Origin: Clostridium tagluense
GTDB taxonomy: Bacteria; Bacillota; Clostridia; Clostridiales; Clostridiaceae
Assembly: GCF_003865095.1 (NCBI RefSeq)
Contig: NZ_BHYK01000012.1
Location: forward strand, 62,001 to 126,000
DNA: 64,000 nt
Reading direction: 5' to 3'
Part shown: positions 23,960 through 33,438 of the stretch, one piece after another
Layout of the letters: each line of letters starts with the position of its first letter
Numbering within the stretch: position 1 is the first letter of the stretch
Position numbers and translations under genes: made by a program
The notes under the pieces: model-generated
What the model saw: only the letters and a program-made list of their open reading frames with translations
What the model was told of the DNA's origin: nothing
Database searches by the model: none

Positions 23960-25891
23960 TTACTTGAAATACTCCAAAGCAAAATCAGGTACATATTTAT
24001 CTTCAATATTTAAATAAGTAGTACTATCACCATTTTTCATATATAAACCTAGAACATATTGTCCTTCACGACTATTTGAGTAGTTCGTTAAACAGATTTC
24101 AAGCTTATTCTTATCAGTTATTTTAAGTCTTTTTACATTACTATTCTTCATGGAAATATCAATACCAGCATTTGCATTATTAACATTCCTTTTTTCTATA
24201 ATAGCATAGTCTATATCTTCAGGCATAATTCGAGCCTTAGCATAGTAGCCATTTTGTTTTAACCAGTTTTCAAATTGTTTATAGGATTTTTTCCAAGATA
24301 AATCTATTCTTTTATCATTTGATAGTAATATATTAATATTCGCCCAGTCAGCTCTTGAATCGACTATATCTTCATAAGTTTCATTGGAGGCTTCATTTTT
24401 TAAAATATTTATAGCCTCTTTAATTTGTATTGGATTTGTTATGGTTACATTTTTATTTGTCTGGTTTGGGTTAATTGAAATTTTATCAATAGAGCTAGAA
24501 TCAGTACTTAAGATAATGTTATGGATTTCCTTATATTTTTTTGACTCGTATATAGGTTTTAAATATTCGCCATACACTTGTTTTGGAATATTATACTGTC
24601 TTTTTATTTGTTTTCCAGTTTTCAAATTATATATAATAGCAACTTGTTCATTTACATTTGAATAGTACTTTAAAGTTTTTTTATCATCTATAAGCTTCTT
24701 ATGCAATTTCTCAATGTTAATAAAATTCTCTTTTTCGGAGTAAAGGGGTATTTGGATGTCCTCTTTTTGAGTTAAAAAATAGAAGCCACTATCCATATAG
24801 ATACTCTCTATATTTTCTACAGCAGGCATTCGTTTTTCATATCCAATAATATCGAAATTAGCACCAACTATTATTAAAACAATAATCATTGCATACAGGA
24901 GATAACCTTTTATATTTCTAAAGATTTTTAGTGATTTAGTTATTATAATTTCTGCAATAATATATCCAAATAGAGAAGTTATAACATATCCCAATGCTAC
25001 CCAATAATGGATACTTCTAAAGTATATTCCACCTACTAGCATACAGCAGAAGGTTATACCATATTTAAATACAGGCTCTAGATGCTTAAAAGCAACAGCA
25101 TTAGATGCGGCTTCTAAACTTCTTTTGTGGTATGCAAATCTAGCTGCAAGGTAAAAAATAATACAGAAAATGATATATATCAATATATCCATAAAAATCA
25201 TTGGTTCATGAGCTAGATACTTTGTCATTGGAGAAAAAAAATCTATCCCAGTGCGAGTATAATAGTCACTGGCAACACCATAAACAAAGAAGTTAAGATT
25301 ATAATTAATTAAGGTAGTTAATCCCATAGGTAAAAATAAAAATATATAGGTAAGTATACCTTGTGCAGCGGATAGTCCTGTGAACATGCCAACAAAAACA
25401 CTTAAAAGGAAAATAAATGTGTCAAATAAAATTGTTATTCCAGCCCAGGATATAACATTTTTAACTGTAAAGTGAATACCGGTAGTGTTTAAACCTAAGG
25501 CTCCTTTAAGTAATAGTGCAGAAAGTGCAGTGATTATTACTGGTACTGTAAGAATTAGTATTCCTATAAATATATGATTATCATATAATTTCACCCTCTT
25601 TATAGGAAGACAGTGGATCATATCTACAGATTTTTTGCTTTGTATATATCTAAATAATAATATAGCAGTTAAAACTGGAATCACTGCTATGGAGACCATT
25701 AACACCTCATTAGTAAATATATTTTGCATTGATGTTAAATACCCTGGATTACCAGTATTATTAGCATCGATAGTTATTATTTTAAAAGGTACTTCAAATA
25801 ATAAAAATATTAAGTAACATATGCCTATCCAGGCAAAGCGTTTTATATCATTTATTAATACACCTTTATTAAAGTATGATATTTTCAATTT
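23960..25891 (-). CDS. ABC transporter permease with DUF6449-type C-terminal domain
   Basis: 643 residues: an ABC-2-like membrane part with about nine helices up to roughly 390 (starting at FAWIGICYLIFLLFEVPFKII, and SAAQGILTYIFLFLPMGLTTLI), one further helix (LLYAMIIVLIIVGANFDIIGY), and a long extracytoplasmic C-terminal domain. This matches the permease partner of YtrA-regulated transporters in clostridia. ATG at 25891 follows GGGGGAAG and lies 23 bases inside the ATPase gene, so translation is coupled. The transported substrate is unknown; related Ytr systems are induced by wall-active antibiotics. Confidence 0.8.
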   Translation of the reverse strand, partial: KLKISYFNKGVLINDIKRFAWIGICYLIFLLFEVPFKIITIDANNTGNPGYLTSMQNIFTNEVLMVSIAVIPVLTAILLFRYIQSKKSVDMIHCLPIKRVKLYDNHIFIGILILTVPVIITALSALLLKGALGLNTTGIHFTVKNVISWAGITILFDTFIFLLSVFVGMFTGLSAAQGILTYIFLFLPMGLTTLINYNLNFFVYGVASDYYTRTGIDFFSPMTKYLAHEPMIFMDILIYIIFCIIFYLAARFAYHKRSLEAASNAVAFKHLEPVFKYGITFCCMLVGGIYFRSIHYWVALGYVITSLFGYIIAEIIITKSLKIFRNIKGYLLYAMIIVLIIVGANFDIIGYEKRMPAVENIESIYMDSGFYFLTQKEDIQIPLYSEKENFINIEKLHKKLIDDKKTLKYYSNVNEQVAIIYNLKTGKQIKRQYNIPKQVYGEYLKPIYESKKYKEIHNIILSTDSSSIDKISINPNQTNKNVTITNPIQIKEAINILKNEASNETYEDIVDSRADWANINILLSNDKRIDLSWKKSYKQFENWLKQNGYYAKARIMPEDIDYAIIEKRNVNNANAGIDISMKNSNVKRLKITDKNKLEICLTNYSNSREGQYVLGLYMKNGDSTTYLNIEDKYVPDFALEYFK

Positions 25892-26768
25892 CATAGCCAA
25901 CTTCCCCCATTTCATATATAAATATTTCTTCCAAGGTAAGAGGAATAACATCAATAATCACAGGATTAAACTTATTAAAGTGCTCAATAATATAAGATTT
26001 ATTTCCACGAACGATTAGAAGAAGTACGCTTCCTCTTTCCTCTTTGTGAAGTATATGAGCATTGTTTAAAAGTTCCTCTGGTACTTTATCCTTAAAGGCA
26101 ATTTGTATTTTATGTACATCAGCCTTTAATTCATCTAAATCTTTTTCTAATATAAGGTTTCCTTTATGAAGAATTCCTATGTGGTCACATATATCTTCTA
26201 GTTCTCTTAAATTGTGGGAAGAGATGAGAATAGTCATTTCTTTATCTGCCACATCCTGAATTATTAAGTTTTTAACTTTTTGTCTCATAACTGGATCTAA
26301 GCCGTCAAGGGGTTCATCTAAAAGCATAACCTTAGGCATAGTTGATAGTGAAAGCCAGAAGGCAACCTGTCTTTGCATACCTTTAGATAAAGTATTTATA
26401 CTTTTATTTACATCTATATTAAATATTTTTATTAGTTTTTCATATCTTTCATTGCTCCAAGATGGATAAATAGTTTTATAATAGTTAGCCATATTAGTTA
26501 TTGTATATTGGGGGAAGAAATAAAGAGAATCCGGTATAAATACGGTTTCTGATTTGATTTTTACATTTTCAAATACATTTTCAGCAGCTATTTGAACTTC
26601 TCCCCTGTCTTGCTTATAAATACCTGCTAAAAGCTTTAAAAGCGTGGTTTTACCGGCACCATTTGAACCTACAAGGCCGTAAATAGAGCCTTTATTAACA
26701 TTTAAATTTACCTTTTGTAATGCGTCTAAATCACCAAAGGATTTAGAAACATTTTTTATTGAAATCAT
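25869..26768 (-). CDS. ABC transporter ATP-binding protein (Ytr-type)
   Basis: 299 residues. Walker A GLVGSNGAGKTTLLKLLAG (about 32-50), ABC signature LSKGMQRQVAFWL, Walker B VMLLDEPLDGLDP and switch His in ISSHNL are all present. The C-terminal 80 residues are the extension usual in drug- or peptide-export ATPases. It overlaps the permease gene by 23 bases and begins two bases after the GntR stop, so regulator, ATPase and permease are one operon. It energises the neighbouring permease at the inner face of the membrane. Confidence 0.92.
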   Translation of the reverse strand: MISIKNVSKSFGDLDALQKVNLNVNKGSIYGLVGSNGAGKTTLLKLLAGIYKQDRGEVQIAAENVFENVKIKSETVFIPDSLYFFPQYTITNMANYYKTIYPSWSNERYEKLIKIFNIDVNKSINTLSKGMQRQVAFWLSLSTMPKVMLLDEPLDGLDPVMRQKVKNLIIQDVADKEMTILISSHNLRELEDICDHIGILHKGNLILEKDLDELKADVHKIQIAFKDKVPEELLNNAHILHKEERGSVLLLIVRGNKSYIIEHFNKFNPVIIDVIPLTLEEIFIYEMGEVGYEIENIIL

Positions 26769-26770
26769 AT

Positions 26771-27148
26771 TTATTCCCCCTCTTTATTATTTTCAAACTG
26801 TGAAATTATTTTTATAATATCTTCTTTTGTCATGCCTAGATACATTGCTTCAGATAGTATTTTCATTAATTCACTTTTTATTTTTTTTAGTTTCTCAGAA
26901 TCCACTACTTGCGCTGAGGGAGTAACAAAACTGCCCTTTCCCTTTATGGAGTAGATATATCCTTGTATTTCTAGTTCCTTATATGATTTTTGAATAGTAT
27001 TGGGGTTCATAGTAAGATCTATTGAAAGAATTCGCACAGAAGGTAGTTGTTCATTAGGTTTCAATATTTCACTAATTATAAGTTCTTTAAACTTTTCTAC
27101 AAGTTGTTCGTAAAGGGGTAACCTGCTTCTTAAATCTAATTCAAACAT
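26771..27148 (-). CDS. GntR-family regulator, YtrA subfamily
   Basis: 125 residues: winged helix LPLYEQLVEKFKELIISEILKPNEQLPSVRILSIDLTMNPNTIQKSYKELEIQGYIYSIKGKGSFV, followed by the very short helical tail (about 45 residues) that defines YtrA regulators and mediates dimerisation without a ligand-binding domain. These repress their own ABC transporter operons. It is the first gene of the operon, and a TAACTGTA/TACAGTTA inverted repeat lies in its promoter. Confidence 0.92.
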   Translation of the reverse strand: MFELDLRSRLPLYEQLVEKFKELIISEILKPNEQLPSVRILSIDLTMNPNTIQKSYKELEIQGYIYSIKGKGSFVTPSAQVVDSEKLKKIKSELMKILSEAMYLGMTKEDIIKIISQFENNKEGE

Positions 27149-27211
27149 CTCATTCCTCCTTTTTTATTATTTGCATAGCTCTTGATTTTAAAATGTATAA
27201 TATTGGTGTAT

Positions 27212-27240
27212 TAACTGTACTATCAAACGAGATACAGTTA
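27212..27240 (-). promoter_or_regulatory. Candidate YtrA operator
   Basis: TAACTGTA (27212-27219) and TACAGTTA (27233-27240) form a perfect 8-bp inverted repeat with a 13-base spacer, 64-92 bases upstream of the GntR start. Confidence 0.5.
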
Positions 27241-27384
27241 TGATATAAACTATAAAGGATAAATACTAGATTGTAAAGGCATAAATGTAAAATAGTAGGT
27301 AAATTAACATTTGAGTTTATGGTGTATTTTAATAAAAATTAAAAAATATTTGAGAAATATTGTTAAAAGACAATAATAAATGTA

Positions 27385-27413
27385 TTGCATTTTACATTTA
27401 TATATGGTAATAT
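27385..27413 (+). promoter_or_regulatory. Sigma-A-type promoter for the zinc-ribbon gene
   Basis: TTGCAT (-35, 27385-27390) and TAATAT (-10, 27408-27413) with a 17-base spacer. It predicts a 5' leader of about 120 bases, long for a 54-codon gene. Confidence 0.5.
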
Positions 27414-27543
27414 AAGCTCATACTAACTGTTTAGTAGCATTTAGTGCTGAGATTAAACTAGATAACAACATATCCTCTTTTTAGAATATAATTGTTAATC
27501 GGTTGTTAGATCTTAATATTTGGAAAAAGGAGGAATGTTTAAA

Positions 27544-27708
27544 ATGGCAGATAAAACTTTAGTTTGTAAAGACTGTTCTAAAGACTTCGTATTCACTGAA
27601 GGCGAGCAAGAATTCTACAAAGAAAAAGGATTCGATAATGAACCTCAAAGATGTGTTGATTGCAGAAGAGCAAGAAAACAACAAAATGACAGAGGATTCA
27701 GAAGATAG
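27544..27708 (+). CDS. Small zinc-ribbon domain protein
   Basis: 54 residues: LVCKDCSKDFVFTEGEQEFYKEKGFDNEPQRCVDCRRARKQQ. The two CxxC pairs (CKDC and CVDC) 27 residues apart match the probable zinc-ribbon domain found in small bacterial and plant proteins. The C-terminus is Arg-rich, which suggests nucleic acid or ribosome contact, though no function is established. ATG 27544 is chosen because AGGAGG lies 10 bases upstream; an ATG nine bases earlier is too close. It has its own promoter and terminator. Codon use (GGC, GAA, AAA) looks like that of a well-expressed gene. Confidence 0.88.
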   Translation: MADKTLVCKDCSKDFVFTEGEQEFYKEKGFDNEPQRCVDCRRARKQQNDRGFRR

Positions 27709-27723
27709 TAAAAAGATTATTAT

Positions 27724-27763
27724 AACTCTATAGGATTATACCTGTAGGGTTTATTTTTTTTGC
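27724..27763 (+). terminator. Terminator after the zinc-ribbon gene
   Basis: AACTCTATAGG pairs with CCTGTAGGGTT (with G-U pairs) around ATTATA, followed by TTATTTTTTTT. Confidence 0.8.
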
Positions 27764-27832
27764 TCTAAAATTATAATTATACGGTTCCAGGGCTTTGGAA
27801 TAGAGTATAATAATTAATAAGGAGTGGATTAA

Positions 27833-30562
27833 GTGATTAAAAACAAAAGTAAACTTTGGTACAAAAAAATAAAAATATTAAAATATTTTGCAGCTATATT
27901 TTTACCCCTACTTATAATTTTACTATCAGCATTAGCTGCTGTTAATAATCTGCAAATACAAAAGGACAAGCAAATATTTATGGAGAGAGAAAAGACTGTA
28001 GGTAAAATCAATAAATTAAATATCCAGACTACTTTTAACTCCGTAACTGCAGATTTGAAGGTTATAAAGGATTCAGCTATACTTAATGATTATGTTAATA
28101 ACTCTACAACGCAGACTATTTCTGAGTTAAATAAAATGTTTATGAGATTTAGTAAAACTAAAACAGTCTATGATCAGTTAAGACTTATAAATGTAGAAGG
28201 AATGGAGATAGCTAGGGTAAATTACAATGGTGGAAATATATACATAGCTTCACCAAAACAGCTTCAAAACAAAAAACAAAGAGATTATTTTAAGGCTACA
28301 ATGAACTTAAAACCTAAAGAAATATATATTTCACAATTTCATTTAAACCTTAGAAATGAAGAGTCAAATAAGCCTACTATACATTTTGGAGTGCCAATAT
28401 TTAAAGGCAATGGTGAAAAGTTTGGTGTATTGATTTTCAACTATTTAGGTAAAAATGTATTAGATGAGATTAATGAAAATGTAAAACAAAATAGAGAATT
28501 TAATGTTGAATTATTAAATGCTGAAGGATACTTTCTAAGAAACAGGGATGAAAAACATATTTCATTTAAAAGTGAAAACAAAGACATGTGGGATATTATA
28601 AGCCATAATGAAAGCGGATATTTAGAAAACAAGAAAAATATATATTATTATGATACAATTTATCCACTTTCTTATATTAGAGAAAAAAGGGACGTTAACT
28701 TTACGCAGAGCAAAGGATACACCTATTGGAAAACTATCATTAGCTATCCTAAAGATGAATTTAGTTTTATAAAAAAATTAGTTGATAATGGATTTCTGGA
28801 CATAGGATATATATTTTTCATAATCATTTTAGTATCTTCTGCTGTAATTACGCACATAATCTTTAAACGGCAAGAAGCTTTAGAAAGATTAAAGGCAGCA
28901 GGCAATATTTTTGATAATTCAAAAGAAGCTATATTAATTACAGATGCAGAAACTCGTATTACATATGTAAATAAAGCTTTTTTACATATTACAGGGTACA
29001 GTGAAGATAAAGTTTTGGGTATAAAAACTTCCTACTTTAAATCAGGAAAACATGATAAAGAATTTTATAAAAATATGTGGCAATCCATAATAACCTATGG
29101 AAATTGGCAAGGTGAAATTTGGGACAGAAAGAAAAATGGGGAATTTTATCCTAAATTGTTAAACATACTTGCAATAAAAGGGGATAATGATAAAGATACA
29201 CAATATGTAGGGATTTTTGAAGACTTAACTTTACTAAAAGAAAAAGAAGAAAAAATTAATATTCTAAAAAATTATGATGGACTTACTTCATTGCCTAATT
29301 TATCTTTAATGAAAGAGTTAATGCATAAAAAAATTAGTCAAAATTCTAATATGGAAGATTGTAAATATTATTTGGTATCATTAACAGTTACAAACTATGA
29401 TATTGTAAAGAATGGATTAGGCTTAAAAAAAGCTGATTCATTGATAGTAACTACACTAAAAAGAATAAAAAATCATATGGAGGATAATTTTATTATAGGT
29501 TCCTCAGGTAAAAATGAATTTATGATTCTTTTAGAATGTATTAAAAATGACAATATTATATTGGAGTTTGCTACGAATGTTTTAAATGAATTTAAAAATC
29601 CTTTTTTGATAGAGGATGAAGAAATAATCGTTCAGTTAGCCATGGGAGTTACAAGCTATGAAGAGGATTCAGATACCGTAGAACTTCTAATTGAAAATGC
29701 TAATATAGCAAAGATGTATGCGGCGAAGGAAGCTGAAAGTAACGTGAAGTTTTATAAGCGTGAGCTTAAGGAGGAATATCTGGAAAGTATTAAGATTAAG
29801 CAACTACTAAGAGGAGCATTAGAAAGAGGTGAACTATATTTAACTTATCAACCTCAAGTTGATTTAGAATCTGGACAAATAGTGGGAACAGAGGCTTTAA
29901 TAAGATGGAAGAGTCCAGAACTTGGAAATATATCACCAGTTAGATTTATTCCTCTTGCAGAAAAAACAGGACTTATTTTGCCATTTGGTGAATGGGTATT
30001 AGATGAGGCTTTAAGGCAGAACAAAAGGTGGAGAGATCAAAAATTGAAACCTATTCTAATGTCAGTAAATATTTCTCCTGTGCAATTCAAAAAAGTGGAT
30101 GTTTTTAAAATCATAAAGGAAAAATTAAAGAAGTATGATTTAAGTGGTGAATCGTTGGAAATAGAAGTTACAGAGGGGTTACTCCTTGATGATGATCCTA
30201 ACTTGATGGCACAATTAGAAAATATAAACAATATTGGAGTAAGGCTGGCAATGGATGATTTTGGTACAGGATATTCTTCACTAAGTTATTTAAGGAAATT
30301 TAAATTCCATAAGATAAAGATAGATAGAGAGTTTGTTAAAGATTATCCGGAAAATGATAATGGTACCATAGCGAAAACAATTATAAATTTATCAAAGAAT
30401 TTAGAGATTACAGTTATAGCGGAGGGTGCCGAAACGGAGGAACAAATTGATTTTTTAAGAAAAAACAAATGCGATCAAATTCAAGGATATTATTATAGTC
30501 CGCCAGTTTTACCTGGGGAATTTGAAAAACTACTTAAGTCAGGGCATTTTGAGAAAAAATAG
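27833..30562 (+). CDS. Membrane PAS-GGDEF-EAL protein; probable c-di-GMP phosphodiesterase
   Basis: 909 residues. A membrane helix (about 15-37), an extracellular Cache-like sensor (about 45-310), a second helix (about 320-342), a PAS domain (about 355-465, ITDAETRITYVNKAFLHITGYSEDKVLG), a GGDEF-type domain (about 480-645) and an EAL domain (about 655-900). The GGDEF core is replaced by S-G-K-N-E-F (about 557-562), so cyclase activity should be absent. The EAL domain keeps E-A-L (about 687), N-V-S-P-type metal ligands (SVNISPVQF), DDFGTGYSSL, K-I-D-R-E-F and EGAETEEQ, so it should hydrolyse c-di-GMP. Start is GTG with AAGGAGTGG upstream. It is a single gene closed by a terminator. Confidence 0.92.
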   Translation: MIKNKSKLWYKKIKILKYFAAIFLPLLIILLSALAAVNNLQIQKDKQIFMEREKTVGKINKLNIQTTFNSVTADLKVIKDSAILNDYVNNSTTQTISELNKMFMRFSKTKTVYDQLRLINVEGMEIARVNYNGGNIYIASPKQLQNKKQRDYFKATMNLKPKEIYISQFHLNLRNEESNKPTIHFGVPIFKGNGEKFGVLIFNYLGKNVLDEINENVKQNREFNVELLNAEGYFLRNRDEKHISFKSENKDMWDIISHNESGYLENKKNIYYYDTIYPLSYIREKRDVNFTQSKGYTYWKTIISYPKDEFSFIKKLVDNGFLDIGYIFFIIILVSSAVITHIIFKRQEALERLKAAGNIFDNSKEAILITDAETRITYVNKAFLHITGYSEDKVLGIKTSYFKSGKHDKEFYKNMWQSIITYGNWQGEIWDRKKNGEFYPKLLNILAIKGDNDKDTQYVGIFEDLTLLKEKEEKINILKNYDGLTSLPNLSLMKELMHKKISQNSNMEDCKYYLVSLTVTNYDIVKNGLGLKKADSLIVTTLKRIKNHMEDNFIIGSSGKNEFMILLECIKNDNIILEFATNVLNEFKNPFLIEDEEIIVQLAMGVTSYEEDSDTVELLIENANIAKMYAAKEAESNVKFYKRELKEEYLESIKIKQLLRGALERGELYLTYQPQVDLESGQIVGTEALIRWKSPELGNISPVRFIPLAEKTGLILPFGEWVLDEALRQNKRWRDQKLKPILMSVNISPVQFKKVDVFKIIKEKLKKYDLSGESLEIEVTEGLLLDDDPNLMAQLENINNIGVRLAMDDFGTGYSSLSYLRKFKFHKIKIDREFVKDYPENDNGTIAKTIINLSKNLEITVIAEGAETEEQIDFLRKNKCDQIQGYYYSPPVLPGEFEKLLKSGHFEKK

Positions 30563-30573
30563 AAGCTTAAAAG

Positions 30574-30610
30574 AAAACCCAAAGCACTTAAGTGTTTTGG
30601 GTTTTTAGTA
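30574..30610. terminator. Bidirectional terminator between convergent genes
   Basis: A 16-base stem AAAACCCAAAGCACTT pairs with AAGTGTTTTGGGTTTT (one G-U); it separates the EAL gene from the P-type ATPase gene. Confidence 0.85.
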
Positions 30611-30611
30611 T

Positions 30612-33149
30612 TTAAGACAAATCATTTAAATTTTTAATTACAGGACTTTCTTTTACTTTGTTGTGCTTTGAATTATTAAAAAACTTAACAATTTCCCACC
30701 AACCAGTAGAGGTGGCACCGATTATGCAGGCTAGTACAGCGGTTTTAAAATTCAGAGCCACAGTTTTAAAAATAGGGTGAGCAGCTGGAATATACACTAT
30801 GGAAAATAACATTACTAAGGCTAAACTATTAATATAAAATCTAGCTTTACTACCTTTTTCTTTAAAAATGCTAATTAGATATTTAGTGTTAGATCTATTA
30901 ACTAAGACTAGAATTACATTTCCAACTATCAAGACCATTAGTGAAAAAGTTCTTGCAAAGTCAGTGCCTAAACCTGAATCTACCATATAGTGAAAAGGCA
31001 AAAATGATGCTAAAAACATTGTTGTACCCTGGAGTAGAACTTTTTTTGTTAAGTATTTTGTAAGGAGTGGCTCTTCTGGCGACCTTGGTGGCTGTTCCAT
31101 TATATAATCTTCTGCTGGTTCGCCTTCGAAAACTATAGAGCAAGTTGGATCTAAAATTAGCTCTAAAAGCACAATATGAACGGGTAGTAATATTTGCGGT
31201 AAATTAAAAATAGGTGAAAATAATGCTAAGGTCATAATAGGGATATGAATTATCATTATATATACCATAGCTTTACGAATGTTATCAAAAACCCTTCTTC
31301 CATCTTCTATGGAGTGAACTATAGTTGTAAAATTATCGTCCATTAGAATCATATCTGCAGCTTCTTTCGCAACCTCTGTTCCTCTTTTACCCATTGCAAT
31401 TCCTATATTAGCATTTTTTAGTGCGGGGGCATCATTTACTCCATCGCCTGTCATTGCAACGATTTCACCATTTTTTTTAAGTGCCTTAACTATCTTCATT
31501 TTATGTTCTGGAATTACTCTTGAGAAAATATCACAATGCTTCACTGCGTCGCTAAGTTCATCTCCTGTCATAGCATCAATTTCATCTCCAGTAATTGCAC
31601 AATTATTAGATTTAAGACCTATTTCATTCCCTATAGCCATAGCTGTTTTACAATAATCTCCTGTTATCATCATTACTCTTACGCCAGCTTTTTTACATAC
31701 ATTTATAGCATCCTCTACTCCTTCTTTAGGTGGATCTTGAAGTCCAATTAATCCCTTAAAACATAAGCTATACTGTTCTAAACTATCATTAAGGGTAGAA
31801 GTTACTAGATCAGCTAAAGCAAGAACTCTTAATCCTTTGTTAGCCATACCATCTATAATATCTAAAATTTGTATTTCTTCATCTTGGGTTAAATTACATA
31901 AGGGTAGTATAGTTTCTGGGGAACCTTTAGCTGCTACATAGTAGCTAGCATTTTCTTTGTAGATATTTGCCATTCTTTTAGTTTTAGAATCAAAAGCAAA
32001 TTTTTTAGATAGTTCGAGCTTGTAAAGCTTAGTTATGTCTATTTTATTTTTGCCAGCATCTACTATAGCTTTCTCCATAGGGTCATAGGGATCTTTTTCA
32101 CAAGCTAAAACTAAAAGTTTAGCTAAATCTTTATCCTGCATTTTATTAGGGTCTATAAATCCATTGCTATATATAGTTTTTGCGCACATTATATTTTGTG
32201 TGATTGTTCCTGTTTTATCTACGCAAAGCACCGTGGTAGAACCTAAAGTTTCAACCGCAGGGATGCTACGAATTAAGGTGTTCTTTTTAGCTAGCCTAAA
32301 AGCGCCTAGGGATAAGAATATTGTAAGCACAACTGGAAATTCCTCTGGTATAATAGCCATAGCCAAGGTTATGCCTGCAAGGATGCTCTTAACAAACTCA
32401 CCAGTGTGTATATAGGAAAAACCTATTACTAAAATGCATAGAATAAAACCGGCAATAGATAAGGTTTTTACTAAATAATTTACTTTCTTCTGAAGTGGAG
32501 AAAGTTCCTGCTTTGTTTCACTTATTGCTTTCCCTATTTTACCATACTCAGTTTCAAAGCCTATTGTTTTTACTTTAGCAGTACATTTTCCAAAATTAGA
32601 CAGTGTACCAGCATATAAATAATCCTGTTTAAAGTAGTCTTTTGAGGAATCTATAGTTCCGACTACTACCTTGTATACAGGTTCACTCTCTCCAGTAAGG
32701 GAAGATTCATCCACGGAGAAATTTGATTCCTCTATAACTTCACAATCTGCAGGAATACGGTTTCCCTCGGATAAAAAAATTATATCAGAAGGCACGAGTT
32801 CAGAGCTTTTGATTATCTGTTTTTTACCATTTCTCATTGCCGTAACATGAGGCGCAGTCAAATCTTTTAGCGAATCTATAGTTTTTTCGGTTTTCCACTC
32901 CTGAACGAAAGTTATGGTGGCAACAAAAACAACAAATATAAGCATTATACTACCTTCGCCAGGTTCACCTAATACAAAATATAGGGTAGCAGCTCCCGCG
33001 AGTAATAAAAACATAGGCTCTTTGAATACACTTAAAAACTTTAGTATAGGATTAGACTTTTTAGTTTTTATAAGCTCATTAAAACCATATTCCTCTCTAA
33101 GGGATTCTACTTGTTCGTTATTCAGACCATTTAATAAATTATTTTCCAT
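30612..33149 (-). CDS. P2-type cation-transporting ATPase (Ca2+-ATPase-like)
   Basis: 845 residues with the P2 layout: actuator motif SLTGESEP (about 152-159), phosphorylation loop CVDKTGTIT (about 312-320), nucleotide-binding KGSPE, hinge MITGD and MTGDGVNDAPALKNANIGIAMG, and ten membrane helices. Such pumps export Ca2+ or related cations from the cytoplasm. In M4, where SERCA has PEGL, this protein reads AIIPEEFPVVLTI; the Pro-Glu that supplies a Ca2+ ligand is kept, the neighbouring residues differ. It is monocistronic with a promoter region of about 280 bases containing a perfect 16-base palindrome. Confidence 0.92.
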   Translation of the reverse strand: MENNLLNGLNNEQVESLREEYGFNELIKTKKSNPILKFLSVFKEPMFLLLAGAATLYFVLGEPGEGSIMLIFVVFVATITFVQEWKTEKTIDSLKDLTAPHVTAMRNGKKQIIKSSELVPSDIIFLSEGNRIPADCEVIEESNFSVDESSLTGESEPVYKVVVGTIDSSKDYFKQDYLYAGTLSNFGKCTAKVKTIGFETEYGKIGKAISETKQELSPLQKKVNYLVKTLSIAGFILCILVIGFSYIHTGEFVKSILAGITLAMAIIPEEFPVVLTIFLSLGAFRLAKKNTLIRSIPAVETLGSTTVLCVDKTGTITQNIMCAKTIYSNGFIDPNKMQDKDLAKLLVLACEKDPYDPMEKAIVDAGKNKIDITKLYKLELSKKFAFDSKTKRMANIYKENASYYVAAKGSPETILPLCNLTQDEEIQILDIIDGMANKGLRVLALADLVTSTLNDSLEQYSLCFKGLIGLQDPPKEGVEDAINVCKKAGVRVMMITGDYCKTAMAIGNEIGLKSNNCAITGDEIDAMTGDELSDAVKHCDIFSRVIPEHKMKIVKALKKNGEIVAMTGDGVNDAPALKNANIGIAMGKRGTEVAKEAADMILMDDNFTTIVHSIEDGRRVFDNIRKAMVYIMIIHIPIMTLALFSPIFNLPQILLPVHIVLLELILDPTCSIVFEGEPAEDYIMEQPPRSPEEPLLTKYLTKKVLLQGTTMFLASFLPFHYMVDSGLGTDFARTFSLMVLIVGNVILVLVNRSNTKYLISIFKEKGSKARFYINSLALVMLFSIVYIPAAHPIFKTVALNFKTAVLACIIGATSTGWWEIVKFFNNSKHNKVKESPVIKNLNDLS

Positions 33150-33249
33150 TTATTACACCTCGTTATCAATTAATAATTAGTACATTAATTATTATATGCT
33201 ACAAACATAGAAATGTTAAGCAATTTTTAAAAATAATTATATGAATAAT

Positions 33250-33265
33250 ATTATCAATTGATAAT
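33250..33265. promoter_or_regulatory. Perfect 16-base palindrome upstream of the P-type ATPase
   Basis: ATTATCAATTGATAAT is its own reverse complement, about 100 bases before the ATPase start. A partly matching TTATCAATTAATAATTA lies at 33163-33179. Candidate binding site for a dimeric regulator; in such A+T-rich DNA chance is not excluded. Confidence 0.35.
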
Positions 33266-33404
33266 TAAAAATAGATATTAATGGGAATTAATTGTAAATA
33301 ATATGCATTAATATATGATAATAATTATTAAATCAATGGAATTGATGTATAAGAATTAAATATTATATAACAGATGCGAATATACTCGTATATAACACGG
33401 CTAA

Positions 33405-33438
33405 AAATAAGGGTGCCAAATTTGGCACCCTTATTTTA
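33405..33438. terminator. Bidirectional terminator at the end of the amidase gene
   Basis: A perfect 16-bp palindromic stem AAATAAGGGTGCCAAA / TTTGGCACCCTTATTT, overlapping the minus-strand stop codon at 33431. Confidence 0.8.

Larger units (their letters stand above)
27149..27543. other. Divergent intergenic region, GntR operon and zinc-ribbon gene
   Basis: About 395 bases. It holds the GntR operator candidate at 27212-27240 and a good plus-strand promoter at 27385-27413, listed separately. Between that promoter and the zinc-ribbon gene is an untranslated leader of roughly 120 bases with no ORF that I can support. Confidence 0.6.

Noticed and set aside
32914-33180. An open frame on the plus strand across the start of the P-type ATPase gene
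   Set aside because: It is the complement of a gene with full P-type ATPase motifs and has no ribosome binding site.
33150-33430. Possible small RNA or extra operator in the A+T-rich region before the P-type ATPase
   Set aside because: Apart from one 16-base palindrome the stretch is simple A+T sequence, where short inverted repeats arise by chance.
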